From an uncultured Bacteroidia bacterium (GTDB lineage Bacteria > Bacteroidota > Bacteroidia > Bacteroidales > UBA932), in assembly GCA_902767355.1 (NCBI GenBank), contig CACXHG010000166.1:1-12791 (forward strand): a stretch of DNA of 12,791 bases. The letters run 5' to 3'. Shown here in pieces: positions 7,735-12,791 of this stretch. Every line of letters starts with the position of its first letter. Positions within the stretch are counted from its first letter, which is position 1. The notes under the pieces are model-generated. The model made no database searches, had not been told where the DNA came from, and was given only the letters and a program-made list of their open reading frames with translations. The position numbers and the translations under genes were made by a program.

Positions 7735-9069
7735 ATGAAACGCTTAGTGATAATTATGCTGGCCGCTGCGATGACCCTTACCGCATCGGCGCAGAATCTT
7801 TCCAAGAAAGCGAATGACCTTCTCAAGTATGCGACCAAGCTGGAGAACAGCCTTCAGAACCCCAAGAAGGCGGGCACTGCAGAGCCTTGGTACAAACTTG
7901 CATCTACCTATTATGACATCTACGATCTGCCCAATGCAGACGTTTACCCCAACGCCCAGCAGTTTGAGGTGCGCATGCTCACCAAAGGCAAGACCTTCGC
8001 CACCGAAGAGCGCAAGGTAGGCGACCAGACCTTCACCGTGGATTGCTACGAAGACAAGGATGTCTATTACGATGCCAACGGCGTGCTGCAGTTCTGGATC
8101 GTGAAGCAGCCCGTGATGGAAGACGCCCTTGCAAAGTGCACCGAGTCCCTGCTCAAGGCTTATAAGCTGGACGAGTACTCCACCGGCAAGAACCGCAAGA
8201 GATATCTCGAGCTCTCCGAGAAGGTCCACACCGCATACCACAACACCGGCCTCTATTATTATATGGCAGGCGACAAGGTTAAGGCCGAGGAGTATTTCGA
8301 GAAGGCTTACAACAGCACAGAAAACGAAATCCTCAACCGCGTGGATACCATCGCCGTTTACTATGCCGGTCTTATGGCCCGCGACAACGGCAATACCGAC
8401 AAGGCCATCTCTTTGTTCCAGAAGGACCTCGATGCAGGTTATTTTGCCAAAGGTGAGGTTTATGCTGCAATAGCCGACCTGTACCGCGCCAAGGGCGATA
8501 TGGAGAAATACAAAGACTATCTGGAGAAAGGCTTTGCCGCATTCCCCGAGAACCAGCAGATTCTGGTGGGCCTGATCAACTACAACCTGGACACAGGCGG
8601 CGACAGCGGCAGGCTCTTCGAGCTTATCCACCAGGCCCAGGCCAACGAGCCCGGCAACGCCAGCCTCTACTATGTAGAAGGTGACATCAACAAGAAGCTC
8701 GGCAACAAAGAGGCCGCCCTGGAGCTCTTCCAGAAGTCTTACGACATCGACAACAGCTATATCTTCGGCATTGTCAACAAAGGCATCATGTTCTACGAAG
8801 AGGCTCTCGAATATCAGGACAAGGCCAATGCCGAGATGGACGACGCCAAATACAACGCCCTGCTCGAAGAGGTCAACAATTCCCTCAAGAAGGCCATCGA
8901 TCCTTTCGAGAAGTCTTACGAACTGGCCAAGAACGACCCTGAGCTGCAGGTGGCTATCGCGGAATACCTCAAGAACATCTACTTCCGCTTCCGCACCCAG
9001 AGCGACGAATATATGGCTCAGTACGAGAAGTACAACGAGATATATCACTCAGCAACGCAACAACAGTAA
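7735..9069 (+). CDS. Exported tetratricopeptide-repeat protein
   Basis: A 444-residue protein with a clear signal peptide: MKR, a hydrophobic core, then TASA before Gln20, so cleavage is likely after Ala19 by signal peptidase I. No lipobox cysteine is present. The mature part is helical, Tyr/Lys/Glu-rich and contains several TPR-like helix pairs. Examples are near residues 165-195 (GDKVKAEEYFEKAY), 205-235 (GNTDKAISLFQKDL), 242-272 (GDMEKYKDYLEKGF) and 308-340 (GNKEAALELFQKSY), with a further one near 385-425. TPR repeats bind partner proteins and have no catalysis of their own. The protein is probably periplasmic. It follows gyrA by 36 bp without a terminator and ends at a strong one, so it is read as the second gene of a gyrA operon. 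I do not know a specific function, and the link to gyrase may be only transcriptional. Confidence 0.85.
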   Translation: MKRLVIIMLAAAMTLTASAQNLSKKANDLLKYATKLENSLQNPKKAGTAEPWYKLASTYYDIYDLPNADVYPNAQQFEVRMLTKGKTFATEERKVGDQTFTVDCYEDKDVYYDANGVLQFWIVKQPVMEDALAKCTESLLKAYKLDEYSTGKNRKRYLELSEKVHTAYHNTGLYYYMAGDKVKAEEYFEKAYNSTENEILNRVDTIAVYYAGLMARDNGNTDKAISLFQKDLDAGYFAKGEVYAAIADLYRAKGDMEKYKDYLEKGFAAFPENQQILVGLINYNLDTGGDSGRLFELIHQAQANEPGNASLYYVEGDINKKLGNKEAALELFQKSYDIDNSYIFGIVNKGIMFYEEALEYQDKANAEMDDAKYNALLEEVNNSLKKAIDPFEKSYELAKNDPELQVAIAEYLKNIYFRFRTQSDEYMAQYEKYNEIYHSATQQQ

Positions 9070-9078
9070 TAATCGCGG

Positions 9079-9106
9079 AAAGGGCGGCCTAACGGTCGCC
9101 CTTTTT
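9079..9106 (+). terminator. Intrinsic terminator of the gyrA-TPR operon
   Basis: AAGGGCGGCC (9080-9089) pairs with GGTCGCCCTT (9094-9103) to form a 10-bp stem (one G-U) around a TAAC loop. The stem can extend by A9079-T9104. A run of five T (9102-9106) follows. It starts 9 bp after the TPR gene stop. Confidence 0.9.
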
Positions 9107-9108
9107 AT

Positions 9109-9116
9109 TATATTTG
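9109..9116 (+). promoter_or_regulatory. Promoter -7 box for the PurF-like gene
   Basis: TATATTTG is an exact match to the Bacteroidetes -7 consensus TAnnTTTG. It begins two bases after the terminator T-run. No TTTG is seen at the expected -33 position, which is occupied by the terminator stem. If used, transcription would begin near 9122 and leave a leader of only about 15-20 nt before the ATG at 9139. Confidence 0.5.
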
Positions 9117-9138
9117 CCGCGTCAATTAATCGAATACT

Positions 9139-10545
9139 ATGGGAGGTCTGTTCGGAGTAGTTTCCAAAAAGAAATGCGTACACGATTTGTTCTACGGTGT
9201 GGACTATCATTCCCACCTGGGCACAAAGCGTGGCGGAATGGCAGTCATCAACGAAGACGGTTCGCTTGCGCGCAGCATACATTCGCTCAAGCAGTCTTAT
9301 TTCAGGGTCAAGTTTGAGCCGGATCTGAACAAGTTCGACGGCCGGTTCGGAATAGGGGCCATAAGCGACAGCGAGTCGCAGCCCATCGCAGTGCATTCCC
9401 ACCTCGGGCGCTTTGCCATTTGCACGGTCATGAAGCTCTCCAACGTGGATGCCCTGGCAGAAGAGGTGCTGGGCGAAGGCAAGATCTTCACCGAGCTTTC
9501 CGACGGCTCTACCAATGCAACCGAGCTGGTAGCGCAGCTTATCAACAAGGGCAAGACCTTCGGCGAGGGCATACGCTACATGCAGAGCCGCATCGAGGGC
9601 TCCTGCTCCATGCTTATCCTGACCGACGACGGTATCATCGCGGCCCGCGACTGGTACGGCCGCACGCCGCTGGTGATAGGCAAGGGCGAAGATGGCTATG
9701 CGGTGGCCAGCGAAAGCTGCAGCCTGATCAATCTGGGTTATGACTTTGTGCGCGAGCTGGGCCCCGGAGAAGCTCTGCTGCTGACTCCAGAGTCGATAGA
9801 GCAGATTCTCCCTGCGGAAGGCAAGCTGCACATCTGCTCCTTCCTGTGGATTTACTACGGCTTTCCTGCGGCCTCTTACGAGGGCGTGAACGTAGATCAG
9901 GCGCGCCGCAACATGGGGCGCATCATGGGCGAGCAGGACGATATCAAGGCCGATCTGGTGTCTCCGATCCCGGACTCCGGCAACTGCATGGCGATAGGCT
10001 ACAGCGAGGGCGCGGGGGTTCCGCTGCGCAATGCCGTGGTCAAATATACGCCCACCTGGCCGCGGAGTTTCATGCCCATAGACCAAAGCACCCGCTCTCT
10101 GGTGGCCAAGATGAAACTCATCCCCAACTACGGCCTGATGAAGGGCAAGAAGGTGGTCTTCTGCGACGATAGCATCGTGCGCGGCACACAGCTGAGGGAC
10201 AACGTGGAGATTTTCCGCCGTCATGGCGCCGGCGAGGTGCACATCCGCATCAGCTGCCCGCCGCTGGTATATCCCTGCCCGTATCTGAATTTCTCCGCCT
10301 CCAAGAGCCCGCTGGAGTTCGTTACCCGCCGCACTATCCAGCAGTTGGAGGGCGAGCACGGCAAGAATCTTTCCGAATACTCGACATTCGGCAGCCCCTG
10401 CTACTGCAGGATGGTGGAGGCTATCCGCTCCAATCTCAAGATGAATTCGCTCAAGTTCAATTCGGTGCAGAATGTGGTCGATGCCATAGGGCTGCCCAAG
10501 GATTGCCTCTGCACCCACTGCTTCGACTGCAGTGGCAACAATTAG
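9139..10545 (+). CDS. PurF-like amidophosphoribosyltransferase paralogue lacking glutaminase catalytic residues
   Basis: A 468-residue homologue of glutamine PRPP amidotransferase, the first enzyme of purine synthesis. Residues 1-about 225 form the Ntn-type glutaminase fold and the rest the phosphoribosyltransferase fold. The PRPP motif VVFCDDSIVRGTQ (339-351) is intact, as is a PRTase loop KYTPTWPRSFMP (302-313). The glutaminase site is not: the normal CG(I/V)FG start is MGGLFG, so Gly2 replaces the nucleophilic Cys. The GHxRY arginine, the HNGN Asn-Gly and the TSD aspartate are replaced by GAISDSES, CTVMKL and TNATE. Cys233, Cys380 and the C-terminal pair Cys458/Cys461 lie where Bacillus PurF has its Fe-S ligands. 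An in-frame TAA at 9127-9129 rules out an upstream start. I recall similar MGG-type proteins annotated as PurF in other Bacteroidetes beside a canonical PurF. It may use ammonia, pair with another glutaminase, or regulate. Family assignment is firm; activity is unknown. Confidence 0.9.
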   Translation: MGGLFGVVSKKKCVHDLFYGVDYHSHLGTKRGGMAVINEDGSLARSIHSLKQSYFRVKFEPDLNKFDGRFGIGAISDSESQPIAVHSHLGRFAICTVMKLSNVDALAEEVLGEGKIFTELSDGSTNATELVAQLINKGKTFGEGIRYMQSRIEGSCSMLILTDDGIIAARDWYGRTPLVIGKGEDGYAVASESCSLINLGYDFVRELGPGEALLLTPESIEQILPAEGKLHICSFLWIYYGFPAASYEGVNVDQARRNMGRIMGEQDDIKADLVSPIPDSGNCMAIGYSEGAGVPLRNAVVKYTPTWPRSFMPIDQSTRSLVAKMKLIPNYGLMKGKKVVFCDDSIVRGTQLRDNVEIFRRHGAGEVHIRISCPPLVYPCPYLNFSASKSPLEFVTRRTIQQLEGEHGKNLSEYSTFGSPCYCRMVEAIRSNLKMNSLKFNSVQNVVDAIGLPKDCLCTHCFDCSGNN

Positions 10546-11591
10546 AGTCCGGCAATAATGTGGATTACGGCCAGCAGCGCCTTCAGTGTCAGCTGCAAGG
10601 CCCCCTGCAGAAAGTCTCCCGCCAGCGGGAGATTTTCGCTTATAAGGGCCAGCGGAGTCAGGTACATGGCCGCGCTGGTCAGCGGTATCGCCGCCAGATT
10701 GGTAATCATGAAGTATTTCGGGAAACTGCTGAAATACAGCCAAACCAGGGGTGCCGTGGCTGCCTGGCAGGCCAGCGACAGGGCCAGTGTGCTCCAGAGT
10801 TTTTCCATCATGGCGCTGCGGCACTCCAGCAGCGATTTTATCCGCGGATAGATAAAGCAGATGCCGGCCATGGCCCCGTAGGATAGCTGGAATCCTATCT
10901 GGAAAGGCGCTTCGGGGTCGTACAGCGTGCTTAAAAAGGCGCTTATGGCCAGTGCGCGCTCCAGGTCACGCCGGCTGCCGAACACCTCTCCGGCTTCATA
11001 GACCGAAATCATTATCACCGCCCGCAATATCGATTTCGACATCCCGCTCACGGCGGCATAGGTCCACAGCAGCAAAAGTATTGTCAGCTTGCGGGCGTAG
11101 CGGGCAATCCGGCTGTGCCCGAATATGCCCAGCGTAAGGCTCAGGAAGAGATACAGCACGCCCACGTGCAGGCCGGAGAGGGCTATCAGGTGCATGGCTC
11201 CGCTGGAGCGGAAGTCGCGCTTCAGGCTGCGGTCTATCCGGCTGCGGTCGCCTATGGCAATGGCGCTCAGCATGGCGCCTTCGCTGCCGCCTCCGGCCAT
11301 GGCGTCGAGGTGGCTGGCGATGGCCGCCTTTGCGCTTTCTGCCCTATGGGCCACGCGGGCTCCGGCGGCAGGGCATCCGCCCGTGATGGCCGCGATTGCG
11401 CCCAGCAGCATGAAGGCGGCCATGGCGGCGGCGAAGGATTTTTTGGCCGAGGTGGCGACTGCGGCTGCGACAGCGGATAGGGCTAGGACCGGCAGCAGGA
11501 AAGCGGGTGGGGTGGAGCGCAACAGGCCGGCGGCCATATCCCCCGCCAGAAAGGCGGCGCTCAGTGAGGCTATATAATTCTTTCCCTTCAT
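10542..11591 (-). CDS. ComEC/Rec2-family membrane protein, core domain only
   Basis: A 349-residue, strongly hydrophobic inner-membrane protein of the ComEC/Rec2 family, whose full-length members form the channel for DNA uptake in natural transformation. The Competence core is recognisable: AIAIGDRS (110-117), GAMHLIALSGLHVG (131-144), SGMSKSILRA (182-191), FQIGFQLSYGA (230-240), and a PLVWLYFSSFPKYFMITNL block (281-299). Three N-terminal hydrophobic segments lie within 5-72, but only about 33 residues separate them from the core. The usual N-terminal DUF4131/OB-like domain therefore appears absent, as does the C-terminal metallo-beta-lactamase-like domain. Bacteroidetes ComEC is typically about twice this length. 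An in-frame stop at 11604-11606 fixes the N-terminal limit, and the TAA at 10542-10544 overlaps the PurF-like stop. The frame is intact, so this is a reduced gene rather than an obvious pseudogene. Whether it still moves DNA is unknown. Confidence 0.85.
   Translation of the reverse strand: MKGKNYIASLSAAFLAGDMAAGLLRSTPPAFLLPVLALSAVAAAVATSAKKSFAAAMAAFMLLGAIAAITGGCPAAGARVAHRAESAKAAIASHLDAMAGGGSEGAMLSAIAIGDRSRIDRSLKRDFRSSGAMHLIALSGLHVGVLYLFLSLTLGIFGHSRIARYARKLTILLLLWTYAAVSGMSKSILRAVIMISVYEAGEVFGSRRDLERALAISAFLSTLYDPEAPFQIGFQLSYGAMAGICFIYPRIKSLLECRSAMMEKLWSTLALSLACQAATAPLVWLYFSSFPKYFMITNLAAIPLTSAAMYLTPLALISENLPLAGDFLQGALQLTLKALLAVIHIIAGL
10611..10641 (+). terminator. Intrinsic terminator of the PurF-like gene, inside the comEC-like coding sequence
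   Basis: TCTCCCG (10615-10621) pairs perfectly with CGGGAGA (10626-10632) around a CCAG loop. The flanking AAAG and TTTT extend the stem to 11 bp (one G-U), and TTTTCGCTT follows. It lies 65 bp past the PurF-like stop, within the codons for residues about 319-327 of the convergent comEC-like gene. On the minus strand the hairpin is followed by CTTTCTGC, a weaker tract. Found by eye; no energy computed. Confidence 0.6.
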
Positions 11592-11611
11592 ATCTTTCGC
11601 ACATTATGCCA

Positions 11612-11644
11612 CGAAGATAAGATTTATTCGTAAATTCGCGCAAA
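11612..11644 (-). promoter_or_regulatory. Possible promoter for the comEC-like gene
   Basis: On the minus strand, TTTG (complement of 11641-11644), 21 nt, then TATCTTCG (complement of 11612-11619), seven of eight matches to TAnnTTTG. It would start transcription close to 11605, about 15 nt before the ATG at 11591. The spacer is slightly longer than the 19 nt seen at gyrA and tamB, so support is moderate. Confidence 0.35.
11631..11638 (+). promoter_or_regulatory. Possible -7 box for ackA
   Basis: TAAATTCG matches seven of eight positions of TAnnTTTG and lies 26 bp upstream of the ackA ATG. No TTTG is found at the -33 position. It is offered only because the 73-bp gap to comEC must hold an ackA promoter and no better candidate is visible. 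Confidence 0.25.
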
Positions 11645-11664
11645 CGAAATTTAATGCAATAAAT

Positions 11665-12791
11665 ATGAATATTCTGGTTCTCAACTGCGGCTCGTCCTCC
11701 ATCAAATATCAGGTTCTGGATATGAAGGGCGATACCGATTTTTCTCTTTTGGCAAAAGGTCTGGTAGAGCGTGTCGGTGCCGACAACGCCACCATCACAC
11801 ATAAGGTTCCGGGGCGCGAAGACGTGTTCCAGGAGCTCCCTATACACGATCATTCCAAAGGCATCTCCGTGGTGCTGGATATGCTTCTGGATCCCGCAAA
11901 GGGCGTGCTTAAGTCTCTGGCTGATATCGATGCGGTGGGTCACCGCGTGGCTCACGGCGGCGAGTATTTCTCCTCTGCCGCGCTGGTAAATGAGGATACC
12001 ATCGCCAAGATAGAGAAGTGCTGCGCCCTGGCTCCGCTGCACAACCCCGCTTCGCTGCTGGGTATCCGTGCGGCAGCAGATTTGATGCCCGACATCCCCC
12101 AGGTGACCGTGTTCGACACATCTTTCCATCAGACCATTCCCGACTATGCCTATATGTACGCGCTGCCCTATGAGTATTACGAAAAGTACGGCGTGCGCCG
12201 CTACGGCTTCCACGGCACCAGCCACAATTTCGTGGCCGGCAAGGCCTGCGACGCCCTGGGCTGGAATGTGAAGGACAAGAAGATTATCACCTGCCACCTG
12301 GGCAACGGCAGCAGCATCACCGCCATCAAGGGCGGCAAGTCCATCGACACTTCCATGGGCTTCACGCCGCTGGAAGGCGTCACGATGGGTACCCGCTGCG
12401 GCAACATCGACCCCAGCGTGGTTACCTTCATCATGGAGAAGGAGCATCTGAATCCTTACGAGATGGATTCCGTGATGAATAAAAAGAGCGGCCTGCTGGG
12501 CCTGAGCGGCATCTCGGCCGACAACCGCGACGTGGAAGGCGCAGCCGCCAAGGGCGACAAGCGTGCCGAACTGACCCACCTGAAGCGCTGCTACGACATC
12601 AAGAAATACATCGGCGCCTATGCCGCCGTGCTGAACGGGGTTGACCTTATCATTATGACCGGCGGTATCGGCGAGAACGCCCGCAACGTGCGCCGCGAGG
12701 TGCTCAGCGGCCTGGAATATCTCGGCCTGGAGCTGGATCTGTACCGCAACGACCATGTGGATGGCGACAATTGGATTATCTCTACTGAGAA
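11665..12791 (+). CDS. ackA: Acetate kinase (C-terminus beyond window)
   Basis: The first 375 residues of acetate kinase, the cytoplasmic ASKHA-fold enzyme that interconverts acetate + ATP and acetyl phosphate + ADP. In fermentative Bacteroidales it makes ATP while excreting acetate. Signature elements are N7 in NCGSSSIKYQ, R94 in GHRVAHGGE, D151 in FDTSFHQTIP, H183 in YGFHGTSH, H211 in CHLGNGSS and R244 in MGTRCGNIDP. These line up with the Methanosarcina catalytic and substrate residues N7, R91, D148, H180, H208 and R241. The late motif TGGIGENAR (332-340) is present. The family is usually about 400 residues, so some 25-30 residues are missing at the window edge. The ATG begins the first beta strand exactly where the family does. 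It is divergent from the comEC-like gene. A neighbouring pta is common in this phylum but would lie outside the window. Confidence 0.97.
   Translation, partial: MNILVLNCGSSSIKYQVLDMKGDTDFSLLAKGLVERVGADNATITHKVPGREDVFQELPIHDHSKGISVVLDMLLDPAKGVLKSLADIDAVGHRVAHGGEYFSSAALVNEDTIAKIEKCCALAPLHNPASLLGIRAAADLMPDIPQVTVFDTSFHQTIPDYAYMYALPYEYYEKYGVRRYGFHGTSHNFVAGKACDALGWNVKDKKIITCHLGNGSSITAIKGGKSIDTSMGFTPLEGVTMGTRCGNIDPSVVTFIMEKEHLNPYEMDSVMNKKSGLLGLSGISADNRDVEGAAAKGDKRAELTHLKRCYDIKKYIGAYAAVLNGVDLIIMTGGIGENARNVRREVLSGLEYLGLELDLYRNDHVDGDNWIISTE

Noticed and set aside
9175..9177. Cys13 of the PurF-like protein as a replacement nucleophile after propeptide cleavage
   Set aside because: Bacillus PurF does expose Cys by cleavage, but its Cys is followed by G(V/I)FG. 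Here that motif is GGLFG at residues 2-6, and Cys13 is followed by VHD and aligns well inside the domain.
9049..10824. Open frame of 591 codons antisense to the PurF-like gene, with other long antisense frames at 7744-9048 and 11344-12756
   Set aside because: All mirror strong genes on the plus strand, have no family signature, and run across real gene boundaries and the terminator.
10542..11591. comEC-like gene as a frameshifted pseudogene
   Set aside because: The frame is intact from a proper ATG to TAA with core motifs conserved, and the flanking DNA is fully used by the PurF-like gene and the ackA promoter gap, so no leftover domain fragments are present.
1..12791. Defence island, mobile element, CRISPR array, tRNA or rRNA
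   Set aside because: No transposase, integrase, repeat-spacer pattern, terminal inverted repeats or RNA gene was recognised. The gaps total about 0.33 kb and are accounted for by promoters, leaders and one terminator.

Overview
This 12.8 kb window is almost certainly chromosomal DNA from a GC-rich member of the Bacteroidota, probably the order Bacteroidales. The support is: (i) promoter-like pairs of the Bacteroidetes type (TTTG at -33, TAnnTTTG at -7) in the AT-rich intergenic gaps; (ii) A-rich leaders without an obvious Shine-Dalgarno before every start; (iii) GyrA, Rho, a very large TamB-family protein and a PurF-like paralogue that read like Bacteroidales family members. I cannot name a genus from sequence alone.

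Layout, left to right. The 3' end of rho (+, 1-507) converges on a 1,497-residue TamB/DUF490-type envelope protein (-, 504-4997), the two stops overlapping. A 151-bp divergent promoter region separates tamB from gyrA (+, 5149-7698). gyrA is followed after 36 bp by a secreted TPR-repeat protein (+, 7735-9069), and the pair ends in a strong intrinsic terminator. A promoter -7 box sits directly on that terminator's tail and probably drives a PurF-like gene (+, 9139-10545). This gene converges, again with overlapping stops, on a short ComEC/Rec2-type membrane gene (-, 10542-11591). A 73-bp divergent gap then leads to acetate kinase ackA (+, 11665 to the window edge, C-terminus missing).

Most of the window is housekeeping: transcription termination, outer-membrane/envelope assembly, DNA supercoiling and acetate metabolism. 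I see no mobile element, CRISPR array, tRNA, rRNA or defence island. The most notable item is the PurF-like protein. It keeps an intact PRPP-binding motif and cysteines resembling the Fe-S ligands of Bacillus PurF. However, every glutaminase catalytic residue I can align, including the N-terminal nucleophile Cys, has been replaced, and no upstream in-frame start can rescue it.

Other points of interest are: a ComEC reduced to its central membrane domain; two convergent gene pairs that share the same 4-nt stop overlap and each place the plus-strand gene's intrinsic terminator inside the opposing coding sequence; a 15-bp direct repeat abutting the gyrA start; and a strong preference for the ATA isoleucine codon before Asp/Glu codons, most extreme in gyrA.
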